Part shown: piece after piece, positions 17,455 to 26,038 of the stretch
Numbering within the stretch: position 1 is the first letter of the stretch
Layout: every line of letters begins with the position of its first letter
NCBI GenBank assembly: GCA_963678205.1
Contig: OY782760.1
Coordinates: forward strand, 1,798,001 to 1,862,000
Direction: 5' to 3'
Origin: G963556115 sp963678205
Lineage (GTDB): Bacteria; Planctomycetota; SZUA-567
Length of the DNA stretch: 64,000 nucleotides
The notes under the pieces: generated by a model
Seen by the model: the letters and a program-made list of their open reading frames with translations, nothing else
What the model was told of the DNA's origin: nothing
The model's database searches: none
Position numbers and translations under genes: made by a program

Positions 17455-17658
17455 TTAGAGGCTAGAGGTAGCGTCAAGATCGATTTCATACGATCTTTTC
17501 AATAGGTCTAATTGTCTTTGCTGTTGCTTCAGATCCTGCCAGTTAGCTTGTTTTTGCTCTTGTGTGTTTTGTTCTTCAAAGCTTTGTTTTTTAGGCTTTT
17601 CGCTACATCCAGTAAGATATATGCAAGAGGTAACAACTAGTAACAATAACTTCTTCAT
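17455..17658 (-). CDS. Small lipoprotein, Gln-rich
   Basis: A 67-residue protein with a signal peptide MKKLLLLVVTSCIYLTGC ending in a lipobox (LTGC, lipidated Cys18). The mature part is charged and Gln-rich (NWQDLKQQQRQLDLLKR), probably a short coiled coil. Function unknown. The ATG follows AAAGAAAATA. A second tiny lipoprotein lies immediately upstream in the same direction. Confidence 0.65.
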   Translation of the reverse strand: MKKLLLLVVTSCIYLTGCSEKPKKQSFEEQNTQEQKQANWQDLKQQQRQLDLLKRSYEIDLDATSSL

Positions 17659-17702
17659 TATTTTCTTTCATATTTTTAATATCTGCTTTTTTATAAATTT
17701 AA

Positions 17703-17846
17703 TTAATTTGATTCTCGTGTATTTGGTCCAGCGTATTTTTCTAATGTATGCTGGAGTAGCCCATCATCAGGCTCAGGGGGGGCAAGGTTTACTATTGTGC
17801 AACCTGAGAGTATGACTATAGTAAATAATATAATAGTGATTTTCAT
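17703..17846 (-). CDS. Tiny lipoprotein of 47 residues
   Basis: Starts MKITIILFTIVILSGC with a lipobox (LSGC, Cys16), followed by a short mature part beginning TIVNLAPPEPDDG and ending in TRESN. The ATG at 17844-17846 follows GAAAGATATAA. It lies 44 bases upstream of the 67-residue lipoprotein, so the two are probably co-expressed. Length and lipobox are the only evidence; function unknown. Confidence 0.55.
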   Translation of the reverse strand: MKITIILFTIVILSGCTIVNLAPPEPDDGLLQHTLEKYAGPNTRESN

Positions 17847-18295
17847 TTATATCTTTCATAAACCAAGAGAGCATAGGCTCTTTTAATACCTCAAGTTTTA
17901 TTTCAAGTTGAGTTAATTCTATATTTTAACTAGTTTATTATAAGCCGACTAAAATTGTGTTCCTGTTGAACATTACTAATGTATCAACTATTTCTCACAT
18001 ACTACATATAACGACTAATTTGTCAAGTACTTCACAATAGTTACATTGAAATTATATATGAACCAAAATAAGTCTATGTATTTTTAATTAATGTTTTAGA
18101 TTCTATGTATAATTTTAGAAGTTTATTGGATAAAACATATAAAGATATCTTTTTCTTATTACATACGTATGTTTGAATAATAGTATATTATACTGCTACT
18201 GATAGTTTGTTTTATAATGGTTTTAATAATTATTTATCCATAGCCATATTATGCCTATGGATAAATTGAAATATATTGTGCTATATGGTAATATT
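17847..18295. other. 449-base gap with one hairpin
   Basis: Very AT-rich. Apart from the hairpin at 18232-18266 no gene or RNA was recognised. It should contain the promoter of the lipoprotein pair on the minus strand. Confidence 0.3.
18232..18266 (-). terminator. Hairpin after the CheA-like gene
   Basis: Arms ATTTATCCATAG (18232-18243) and CTATGGATAAAT (18255-18266) are perfect with an 11-base loop, 30 bases beyond the stop codon. No clear U tract, so termination is probable but not certain. Confidence 0.55.
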
Positions 18296-20434
18296 TTAGT
18301 TAACATATGGTATTTGGAGTTTGAAGGAAGTCCCTTTGCCTTCTTCAGAGCTTATACTGACGTTGCCACCTAGATCCTCTTCTATAGATGCTTTTACTGC
18401 ATCAAGACCAACCCCTCTACCGCTTACTTCTGTAACTTTTTCAGCTGTAGAAAACCCTGGCATAAATATCAGTTTTAACTTGTCTTCAGCACTAAGATTT
18501 TCTGCGTCCTTAGGAGAGATAATACCTTTTTTTAGTGCACTATTCATGATAGCATCTGGGTTCATTCCTTTACCATCATCGTGTATTTCTAGAGTAAAAT
18601 CATTGTCGTTTGTATTCACTTTTAAGGTAATAGTTGCTTTGTCAGGTTTACCTACTTCTTTTCTGTGTTCTGGAGATTCAATGCCATGATCACAGGCATT
18701 TCTGAGCAGGTGCACTAACGGTTTGTTGACTAGGTGCGCCTTGTCAAAATTGAGCATAATTTCTCGCCCTTGGAAAATAAAGTCAATATTTTTTCCTAGT
18801 CGGGAAATTAAGTCTGGGACAATCTTAATTGATCTACTTAAAGCTCGATGTGCAGGAATCTGCTGAAGTTTCTTGAGGCTGCTAGCAACAGTATCAATGC
18901 CTTTGGTCTCAGTCAAAGCCTTTTCCATTTCTTTTAATTCAGTTAGAGGTACGCGAATACTTGGACCATCAGAAGTTAATTCTTCTCCGAGAACTGTGCT
19001 TGCCGTTTCACAAGCCTCTTCAATTTTCTGATTTAGCTTTGAGAAGGACTGTTCAATATTTTGAATAAGCGATGGATTGATTTCATTTGCGCTTCTTGCT
19101 GCGCTGAGTTCATTTTCAAGTAGACCTGCAATGTCGGAAAGATCACTGAGTCCAAAACTACCAGCAGCGCCTTTTATTGTATGGATTCCTCTAAACATAT
19201 CGTTGATAATTGGTTTCCACTCCGTATTATTAGGAAGCTTTGAAAGGTTATTGGTTACATCTCGTTGTATTGATTTTACTTCACCAAGAAATTCTCTGAA
19301 AAGATCCGGATCTTCTGCGATAACTTTCAATTGGATATTTTCTTTTTGGCTGGCATCTACCTTGGCGGCAAGGCGTTTTCTTTCAGTAATATCTTTTATT
19401 TCAACTAATATTTCACCTGTAGGATGATTGTTACGTTTTACTGGCGAATAATTTAAAAGAAGCCATTTTGAAGTATCCCCTATTTTCAGCTCAAGTTCTG
19501 GGAAGGGGTTTAATGGGGCTAGATCATCTTGATCAAGCATGCCCATCCTGACAACGTCAAAGAAATCGTTCATCTCAGAATGTTCTTTTTCCTGACGTCT
19601 GGTAATTCCTAGAAGTTCGAGGTAATCTCTACCTCTAAGTGTTTCATGATTCAATATTGTGCAAGCAGCAAGACTGTGTTCAGGCATTATTCTTCCTGAG
19701 TTATCAATTGAGAGTAAACCCAGTGAAACAGTATTCATAACCTGTTTTAGTTCTGCTGTTCGTTCTTCAACAAGTTTGTCCAAGCTGGCCATAGATGTTT
19801 TGACTGTGCTAAGCATAAAATTGAATGCTTTTGCAAGTTTTCCTAATTGTTCATCTTCATGAATTGGCATCTCTGTAGCGTAATTGCCTTCAGTTACAGA
19901 CTGGATAGTATCAACAACTTCATCAATAAGTGTAGCTCTGAAGATATCCTGCTCACGTAAATGGTCAAGCTCAGACTGTTCATTTAAACTAAGTTCTTGG
20001 GATTGCTGTACTTCTTTTGCTTTTATTTTAGTAGAATTTTCTGAATTATTTATAAGAGCTTCTGCTTCTAAAAGCATTTCATCAAGAGACTTTTTACCAT
20101 TGTAAGAAGAGCCAATGTCTACTCCAGTACGAGCTGCAATAAGCACTCTGCGTGCTTGGTTCACAAAACATGAGTCATCATGAGCATCTTGACATTTTCC
20201 ACAAAGGCCATCAACGGCAGTAAGTGCTTTATCAAGTTGAACTTGATCAAGCTCAAGGTTTTCTATTGGTAGATCCTCAAGGACAGAATCAGAAGTTACC
20301 TGTCGTTGGTTCTTAACAAAGTCCAGCAAAATATCTGCTGCCATTTTACTGAGATGACTGCTAGGACAATTTTTAACAATTTTTTTAACAAGTTGATGCG
20401 CTTTAAAAGCGTCTTTATGGCTTCCTACTGGCAT
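18296..20434 (-). CDS. CheA-like histidine kinase with HAMP, PAS and HPt domains, cytoplasmic
   Basis: 712 residues from the ATG at 20434, which follows GAGGATTATT; an ATG four codons upstream lacks a ribosome site. Order: N-terminal region with a Cys cluster (LCGKCQDAHDDSCF), HAMP-like segment (about 175-225), PAS domain (about 235-355), HPt domain with the phosphoacceptor motif HTIKGAAGSFG (about 425), and a CheA-type ATPase with NACDHGIE, HDDGKGM and GRGVGLDAVK. There is no CheW-like domain, P2 domain or transmembrane helix, so it is not a classical chemotaxis kinase. It is preceded 36 bases upstream by the siroheme protein gene and probably shares its message. Confidence 0.85.
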   Translation of the reverse strand: MPVGSHKDAFKAHQLVKKIVKNCPSSHLSKMAADILLDFVKNQRQVTSDSVLEDLPIENLELDQVQLDKALTAVDGLCGKCQDAHDDSCFVNQARRVLIAARTGVDIGSSYNGKKSLDEMLLEAEALINNSENSTKIKAKEVQQSQELSLNEQSELDHLREQDIFRATLIDEVVDTIQSVTEGNYATEMPIHEDEQLGKLAKAFNFMLSTVKTSMASLDKLVEERTAELKQVMNTVSLGLLSIDNSGRIMPEHSLAACTILNHETLRGRDYLELLGITRRQEKEHSEMNDFFDVVRMGMLDQDDLAPLNPFPELELKIGDTSKWLLLNYSPVKRNNHPTGEILVEIKDITERKRLAAKVDASQKENIQLKVIAEDPDLFREFLGEVKSIQRDVTNNLSKLPNNTEWKPIINDMFRGIHTIKGAAGSFGLSDLSDIAGLLENELSAARSANEINPSLIQNIEQSFSKLNQKIEEACETASTVLGEELTSDGPSIRVPLTELKEMEKALTETKGIDTVASSLKKLQQIPAHRALSRSIKIVPDLISRLGKNIDFIFQGREIMLNFDKAHLVNKPLVHLLRNACDHGIESPEHRKEVGKPDKATITLKVNTNDNDFTLEIHDDGKGMNPDAIMNSALKKGIISPKDAENLSAEDKLKLIFMPGFSTAEKVTEVSGRGVGLDAVKASIEEDLGGNVSISSEEGKGTSFKLQIPYVN

Positions 20435-20470
20435 AATAATCCTCATGTATAATAGAATATTTAGTCGAAA

Positions 20471-21544
20471 TTAATTATTGATTGTAAATGCTTCTTTGAG
20501 TTTTTCCATACCTTTTATGCGAGTAAATTGCTCATAAAGTCTGGAAACTTCGTCGATTCCATCTGAATATGTCTCGAAAGTCACATTATCAACAGAGAGG
20601 TCTATGTTCTGTTCTTTACCAAGTCTTAATAAAAGTTTATGTAAACGTTCACCTTTGTTTGCATTTGCGGTGTACCAGGTTACGATTTTTTCTATCATGT
20701 CTGTTACTTCTTCTGGTTTAACTTCTGAAAAAAGTTTTAAAGCTCTAAATGGCACTTGACTCCCTCTTCCACCAACTACAATTGTGTAGGTGCCTTTTGT
20801 GGCAATAAGACCAATATCTGCACAAAAACTTTCCGAACAGTTTCTCATACAATCACTGATTGCTATTTTGATACTGAATGCTGTGCCTTGACCATAAAAC
20901 CTTTCTGCAATTTCTTTGGCTAATGGAATACCGTTTGTCTGTTGGGAAAAACGGCATAACGCCCCGCAACATGATCGAATATTTCTTATCCCTTTATGCA
21001 TTACTCCTATATGTAGACCTGCGGCTTCAAGTTCTTTTGTTGCGTTTTCGATTTGATCAGGTTTTACTAGAACTATTACTCGCTGGGCATGAGTGAGTTT
21101 TACTCGTCCTGTACCTTTTTCTGAAAGCTCGGTTATTGTTTTAAGTTGGGCTGAGGTTAACATCCCTCCTGGAGAGTTTGCGAGAATTGCATATGAGTTG
21201 TCCTGTTGTTTGACACCAGTAGCCCAAATAGGTTCTCCATCAGAACTCTTTTTGATGCTGCCTTTTAATGTGTTAATTGCGAGTTTTTCAAGGTTTGAAT
21301 CAACTGCGATGACTTTTACTGATAATTGATATTCATCTTCTTTGGGTTCGAATGAGGAGATTACGCTGGCTTTTACTTCTATGACTTCACCCACCTCGGT
21401 TGGGAGTCCAAAATAAATTTCATCACCTTCATCAGCTTCTTCATCTGTTATAATAATTGCGTCAATAGGTGGTGTTAACTCTTTCATGTCATCAGCAAGT
21501 TCAAGTGGGTCAGTATCAAACATTATCTCTTCAAATTTTATCAT
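20471..21544 (-). CDS. Siroheme/[4Fe-4S] nitrite-sulfite reductase-like protein with extra N-terminal domain
   Basis: Residues about 100-350 match one half of a nitrite/sulfite reductase: a ferredoxin-like half (GRVKLTHAQRVIVLV) followed by the cluster motifs IRSCCGALCRF and DCMRNCSESFCADIGLI, whose cysteines would hold a [4Fe-4S] cluster bridged to siroheme. At 357 residues it is short for a full reductase, like small anaerobic types. The first 95 residues (ending IAVDSNLEKLAINTLKG) resemble a PilZ-type beta barrel but lack the cyclic di-GMP motifs. It lies directly upstream of a CheA-like kinase, hinting at a sensory role. No sulfite pathway genes are nearby. Confidence 0.75.
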   Translation of the reverse strand: MIKFEEIMFDTDPLELADDMKELTPPIDAIIITDEEADEGDEIYFGLPTEVGEVIEVKASVISSFEPKEDEYQLSVKVIAVDSNLEKLAINTLKGSIKKSSDGEPIWATGVKQQDNSYAILANSPGGMLTSAQLKTITELSEKGTGRVKLTHAQRVIVLVKPDQIENATKELEAAGLHIGVMHKGIRNIRSCCGALCRFSQQTNGIPLAKEIAERFYGQGTAFSIKIAISDCMRNCSESFCADIGLIATKGTYTIVVGGRGSQVPFRALKLFSEVKPEEVTDMIEKIVTWYTANANKGERLHKLLLRLGKEQNIDLSVDNVTFETYSDGIDEVSRLYEQFTRIKGMEKLKEAFTINN

Positions 21545-22026
21545 GGTTAAGTCTTTCTCTAGTTTCTTGGTGGAATCGTATTGTGTTTCTAAATAATATT
21601 GATTATTAAATAGTAATTATTACTATTTGGATTATAGCGTTGAGTTAAACTATTTCAACAATTATTTTAAAAATTTACTAAATAAAGTTGTTTAATATGC
21701 AGAAGTATGACCGAAAAGGAGCATAATTACTGTTAGTTAAATATAACTAACACGTTGCAAATATTAATATAATTAGTCGAAATGTTGCCTGTCTATACCA
21801 TGTAAAATTTTTGTTATTAAAATTGCTATTATAAATAGTAATTAAGTATTGAATATTAGGCTAATTGCATATTAAGTAATTAATATTTTCTCGATTTGTT
21901 AATTTAAATAATGTTTTGCTAAACATTTTATTGGTGCTGTGTAATTCATAAGTACCTGTAACAATTGAGTTAAAAGATAATAGGTATTTTTTTATCTATT
22001 ATTTTCCGTAAACTTATGTTTAGTAT

Positions 22027-22054
22027 TTGACAAAGCCTTTATCTGGAGTAAACT
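22027..22054 (+). promoter_or_regulatory. Sigma70 promoter of the iclR operon
   Basis: TTGACA (22027-22032), 16-base spacer and TAAACT (22049-22054), about 65 bases before the iclR start codon. Confidence 0.6.
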
Positions 22055-22071
22055 AAATATATGAAACATCA

Positions 22072-22088
22072 GTTCCATCATATGGAAC
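22072..22088 (+). promoter_or_regulatory. Palindromic operator, probably for the IclR regulator
   Basis: GTTCCATCATATGGAAC is a perfect 7-3-7 inverted repeat just downstream of the predicted start point. IclR-family operators often carry TTCC/GGAA half-sites, so autorepression is likely. Confidence 0.6.
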
Positions 22089-22119
22089 AAGTATAGTGTG
22101 TGATTGAAGGGATTAGCGG

Positions 22120-22845
22120 ATGACTGATAAAGAAATTGCGTTATTAGATTTAGTAATAAGAGAAGATAATGGGGTGACTTTGGCTGAGGCAATTAATTAT
22201 ACAGGGTTTTCGAAAACTACTGTTTATCGTAATCTTGAAAACCTAGCTAAGATGAGTCTTATGTATAAGAATGGCGGAAGGTACTTTCCAGGTGCTGTAA
22301 TGCTCAGGTGGATGAATGCTAAAAGGAGTAACCAGAGTATTACTCGTATATTTGAGCCTTACTTAGAAGATTTACTTGCAGAGTTTAATCATACAGTTCA
22401 TTTAGTGCAATTGCAGGATAATAATAAGGGTGTTTATATTCAAAAATTGCAACATGAAGGAGCTGTGCAGATTAAATCGAGTATTGGAGATGAGTTGATT
22501 CTTTATTCTTCGGGTGCTGGGCGGGCGATACTTGCAGAATTCTCTGATTTAGAGGTAGAAGAGTACTTTAATTCTATTGGAAGTATAATAGCTTTAACTG
22601 CAAAAACAGTGACAAGTAAGACTGAGATGCTAAAACTTATTCAAGGGTATAGAGGAAAAGGTTATGCCGTTGAAATTGAACAGAATGAGGATGGTATTCA
22701 GTGTGTTGGTGTTGCTTTTAAATATGGAGATATGATGTTAGCAATAAGTATGGTAACCACAACACTCGAACCGATGGACGTTCTTGATAAAATTGGTGCT
22801 TCATTAGTAGAAACTAAGAAAAGAATAGAAAACGATTTAAAATAA
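22120..22845 (+). CDS. IclR-family transcriptional regulator
   Basis: 241 residues. The N-terminal winged helix (TLAEAINYTGFSKTTVYRNL) is followed by the IclR effector domain with DNNKGVYIQKL, LYSSGAGRAILAEF and the late NEDGIQCVGVAFK block. In this position it most likely senses a sugar acid such as 2-keto-3-deoxygluconate and controls the transport and catabolic genes that follow. A palindromic site in its own leader suggests autoregulation. It is 81 bases upstream of tctC. Confidence 0.88.
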   Translation: MTDKEIALLDLVIREDNGVTLAEAINYTGFSKTTVYRNLENLAKMSLMYKNGGRYFPGAVMLRWMNAKRSNQSITRIFEPYLEDLLAEFNHTVHLVQLQDNNKGVYIQKLQHEGAVQIKSSIGDELILYSSGAGRAILAEFSDLEVEEYFNSIGSIIALTAKTVTSKTEMLKLIQGYRGKGYAVEIEQNEDGIQCVGVAFKYGDMMLAISMVTTTLEPMDVLDKIGASLVETKKRIENDLK

Positions 22846-22926
22846 ATATGAATTTATATTATTTTTTTGAGTAGTAAATGTAATTTTTATAAGTACTGTT
22901 GTTTCTTTTTTATTTAGGAGATGAAG

Positions 22927-23898
22927 ATGAAGAAGTTTATTTTAGCGCTTGCTGTTATGGCTTTCGCTCTATGCTCTACTATGGGAAATGCCCGTGCCGA
23001 TTATCCAGAAAGGCCTATTACTTTAATCTGTCCTTGGGGGGCTGGTGGTGGTACAGATGCTGTGGCTAGAATGATTGCGACTCTTTTGAAAAAAGAGTTA
23101 GGTCAACCTGTAAATGTTGTAAATCGTACAGGTGGTAGTGGGGTTGTGGGACACTCTGCTATTGCTATGGCTAAACCAGACGGCTACACAATTGGTATGC
23201 CTACTGCTGAAATAAACATGATGCACTGGATGGGATTGACTAAGCTTACAAATGAAAGCTACACTCCTATCGGTCTTGTAAACCTTGACACTGCTGCGCT
23301 TCATGTGAAGAAGGGTGGAGAGTTTGCGGATTACAAAGCGCTTGTGAATACAATTAAATCTGGCGGTAAAAAACTAAATGCTTCTGGAACTGGTATGGGA
23401 GCTATCTGGCATCTTGCTATGGCTGAGTGGCTAGTAAAAATGGACCTTAGTCCAAGTGTAGTAAAATGGGTGCCGTCAAAGGGTTCTGCTCCTGCTCTTC
23501 AAGATATGCTTGCTGGTGGTATTGATTTTGTTTGTTGTTCTCTTCCGGAAGCGGCAACCCTTATCGAAGCTGGTAAGGTTGAATGTATCGCTGTGATGCG
23601 TGACAAACGTTTCACAGATCCTGCTTATAAGAACATTCCAACTCTTAAAGAACTTGGGATTGATTGTGTGACTGGTACATGGAGAGGTATTGGCGGTCCA
23701 AAAGGTATGCCAGAAGAGGTTACTGCTAAACTTGAAAAAGCTTTAGAGAATGTAGTAAAGAGTCAGGAATTTATTGATTTCATGAAGAATAGAGGATTTG
23801 GCATTGAATGGAAAAACTCTAAAGATTTCGCTACATTCATGAAGAATAACGATGCTGAATTTGGTAAGGTCATGAAAGCTGCAAAACTTATTAAATAA
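22927..23898 (+). CDS. tctC: TTT transporter substrate-binding protein (TctC/Bug family)
   Basis: 323 residues with signal peptide MKKFILALAVMAFALCSTMG and probable cleavage after ARA, leaving DYPERPITLICPWGAGGGTD at the mature N-terminus, typical of Bug proteins. Later blocks (KPDGYTIG, GIDFVCCSLPE) also fit. An ATG two codons upstream lies almost on the AGGAG site, so the ATG at 22927 with a six-base spacing is preferred. It captures a carboxylate in the periplasm; next to KDPG aldolase and KDG kinase, a sugar acid is the likely ligand. Confidence 0.9.
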   Translation: MKKFILALAVMAFALCSTMGNARADYPERPITLICPWGAGGGTDAVARMIATLLKKELGQPVNVVNRTGGSGVVGHSAIAMAKPDGYTIGMPTAEINMMHWMGLTKLTNESYTPIGLVNLDTAALHVKKGGEFADYKALVNTIKSGGKKLNASGTGMGAIWHLAMAEWLVKMDLSPSVVKWVPSKGSAPALQDMLAGGIDFVCCSLPEAATLIEAGKVECIAVMRDKRFTDPAYKNIPTLKELGIDCVTGTWRGIGGPKGMPEEVTAKLEKALENVVKSQEFIDFMKNRGFGIEWKNSKDFATFMKNNDAEFGKVMKAAKLIK

Positions 23899-23934
23899 TG
23901 ATCTTCAAATTTAACGTTATGATGCCTTTTTATG

Positions 23935-23965
23935 TCGGTAGAGAGGCTTGGAGTTTCTCTACCGA
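23935..23965 (+). terminator. Hairpin between tctC and tctB
   Basis: Arms TCGGTAGAGA (23935-23944) and TCTCTACCGA (23956-23965) are perfect. A T-rich stretch follows and tctB begins 37 bases later. It probably limits readthrough or protects tctC mRNA, so that the binding protein is made in excess over the membrane subunits. Confidence 0.6.
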
Positions 23966-24002
23966 TTTATTGTCTATTATAATTTTTTATAAGGTATGTG
24001 GA

Positions 24003-24464
24003 ATGAAAGTAAATGATTTAATTCTTGGGCTGCTACTACTTGTCTTTTGCGGGGCAGGGTTGTGGTATACTAATGCGACATTTCCTGTTCAACCTGATGG
24101 TACTCCTGGTCCTTCATTCTTTCCAAATGTTTTGTTCGCATTACTAACAATCTGTGCATTGACTCTGATGGTGAAGTTCTTTGTGAACAGTACTAAAGGG
24201 CCAGCAATTTCGTTTCCTTCACTTGATATTATGGGGGTTGTAAGTATTGTTGTTCTGTTATTTTTTGTTGTACTGTATATTTATTATTCTGATGTTATAG
24301 GTTTTATCCCTCTTTCATTCGGAACAATTCTCTGTCTCTCAATATGGCTGAAAGTTAATTGGAAAGTAAGCATTGTCAGTGCTGCGATTACCACTGCAGT
24401 GATTTATATAGTTTTTGTAAAAATCCTTCTTGTACCGCTGCCACAGGGTATTATTAATATTTAA
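24003..24464 (+). CDS. tctB: TTT transporter small membrane subunit
   Basis: 153 residues with four predicted membrane helices, the TctB pattern, and a conserved FPxxxxDGTPGPSFFPN-type segment (FPVQPDGTPGPSFFPN). The frame is open back to 23898, overlapping the tctC stop, but the ATG at 24003 with AAGG upstream gives a normal TctB N-terminus (MKVNDLILGLLLL). It partners TctA in the inner membrane. Confidence 0.85.
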   Translation: MKVNDLILGLLLLVFCGAGLWYTNATFPVQPDGTPGPSFFPNVLFALLTICALTLMVKFFVNSTKGPAISFPSLDIMGVVSIVVLLFFVVLYIYYSDVIGFIPLSFGTILCLSIWLKVNWKVSIVSAAITTAVIYIVFVKILLVPLPQGIINI

Positions 24465-24479
24465 GAAAGAAAGAATAAT

Positions 24480-25991
24480 ATGTTGGAAAATTTATCTGCG
24501 GCTTTTGCACTGATTTTTAATTTTCAGTCAATTGTAATTATTATTCTTGCCGCATTCTTTGGATTATTTGTAGGTTCTATTCCGGGGCTTACTGCAACAA
24601 TGGCGGTTGCATTGTTGATACCAATTACATTTTTTATGGATCCGGGACCTGCTATTGCTGCAATTGTAGCAATGGAAGCGATGGCTATTTTTGCAGGTGA
24701 TATTCCAGGTGCCTTGGTGCGTATTCCTGGCACTCCTTCTTCCGCAGCCTATGTGAATGATGCTTATGCATTTACTAAAAGGGGAAAAGCAGGGCTGGTA
24801 TTGACTGTTGATGTTATTGTTGCATGTTTTGGAGGTCTTATTGGTGCTGCAATACTAATTGTACTTGCTCCACAGCTTGCTGAATTTGCACTGCTTTTCT
24901 CAACTTATGAGTATTTCTGGCTTGCTTGTATAGGGCTAAGTTGTTCAGTAATTGTTTCTAAAGGTTCTCTTGCAAAAGGAATGATTTCTCTTCTTATAGG
25001 CTTACTTATAACTCAGGTAGGTTTGAGTGAGACCTTTGGTTATCCTCGTTATACTTTTGAGATTGTTGATATGTACGGGGGAATTTCATTCATTCCTGTT
25101 ATGATCGGTATGTTTGGTATCTCAGAAATTATTCGAAATGTAACTGCCCGTAATAAGCAGCAGACACATAATATAAAGAGCGTACAGTTGAGAGGGCTAT
25201 TTAAAGAAGTTTATCCTGTATTGAAGAAGTATAAGTTTAATATTTTTAGATCAGGTATTTTAGGCACTCTGGTAGGTATTTTACCAGGGGCTGGAGCTGA
25301 TATTGCTGCTTGGATTTCTTATGCTGTAAGTAAGAAATCGTCTAAAGAACCTGAAAAATACGGTACTGGTCATATTGAAGGTATTGTAGATGCTGGAACG
25401 GCAAATAATGCGGCTCTTGGTGGAACTTGGATTCCTGCGTTAATCTTTGGCATTCCTGGAGACTCAATTACTGCTGTCGTTATTGGGGTGCTTCTTATGA
25501 AAGGTATCCGTCCTGGCCCTATGATATTTGAGCAGACTCCAGAAATTCTTTATACAATTTATATAGCTTTTATTCTTGCAAATCTTCTTTTGATTCCGCT
25601 TGGTTTGATTGCTATAAAAACATGTTCACAAATCTTGCGTATACCAAAGAATGCGCTGATGCCAATTATCCTAATGTTCTGCCTCGTAGGTGCGTTTGCT
25701 ATTAATAATGCAACATTTGATGTTTGTTTGATGGTTTTTTGCGGTGTTCTTGCGTTCTTTATGGAGGACAATGATATACCTGTTGCTCCTGCTATTCTTG
25801 GTATCGTTCTAGGAAGAATGCTTGAAGATAACTTTATGCAATCGATGATCAAGTCTGACTGGAACTTTATGTCTTTCTTCTCGCGCCCTGTAGCTTGTGG
25901 GTTGGGGATAGTAGCTGTCTTACTCTGGTTTGTGCCAATATTTAAAATCTTTTACTTTGCTGTTAAAAAGAAAAAAAACAGTGCTGAGTAG
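24480..25991 (+). CDS. tctA: TTT transporter large membrane subunit
   Basis: 503 residues and about 11-12 hydrophobic helices. The motifs GSIPGLTATMAVALLIP and GILPGAGADIAAWISY are the two repeated signatures of TctA. It is the transport channel, using the ion gradient to take up the acid delivered by TctC. It follows tctB by 15 bases in the same operon. KDPG aldolase follows immediately. Confidence 0.92.
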   Translation: MLENLSAAFALIFNFQSIVIIILAAFFGLFVGSIPGLTATMAVALLIPITFFMDPGPAIAAIVAMEAMAIFAGDIPGALVRIPGTPSSAAYVNDAYAFTKRGKAGLVLTVDVIVACFGGLIGAAILIVLAPQLAEFALLFSTYEYFWLACIGLSCSVIVSKGSLAKGMISLLIGLLITQVGLSETFGYPRYTFEIVDMYGGISFIPVMIGMFGISEIIRNVTARNKQQTHNIKSVQLRGLFKEVYPVLKKYKFNIFRSGILGTLVGILPGAGADIAAWISYAVSKKSSKEPEKYGTGHIEGIVDAGTANNAALGGTWIPALIFGIPGDSITAVVIGVLLMKGIRPGPMIFEQTPEILYTIYIAFILANLLLIPLGLIAIKTCSQILRIPKNALMPIILMFCLVGAFAINNATFDVCLMVFCGVLAFFMEDNDIPVAPAILGIVLGRMLEDNFMQSMIKSDWNFMSFFSRPVACGLGIVAVLLWFVPIFKIFYFAVKKKKNSAE

Positions 25992-26038
25992 ATGAAAGAG
26001 TGCCGTATATTTTATTTTTTACTAATAGGGAAAATATT

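Larger units (their letters stand above)
21545..22119. other. 575-base divergent control region
   Basis: AT-rich gap between the divergent siroheme-protein and iclR genes. The right end holds the iclR promoter and a perfect operator palindrome. Nothing else was recognised. Confidence 0.4.
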
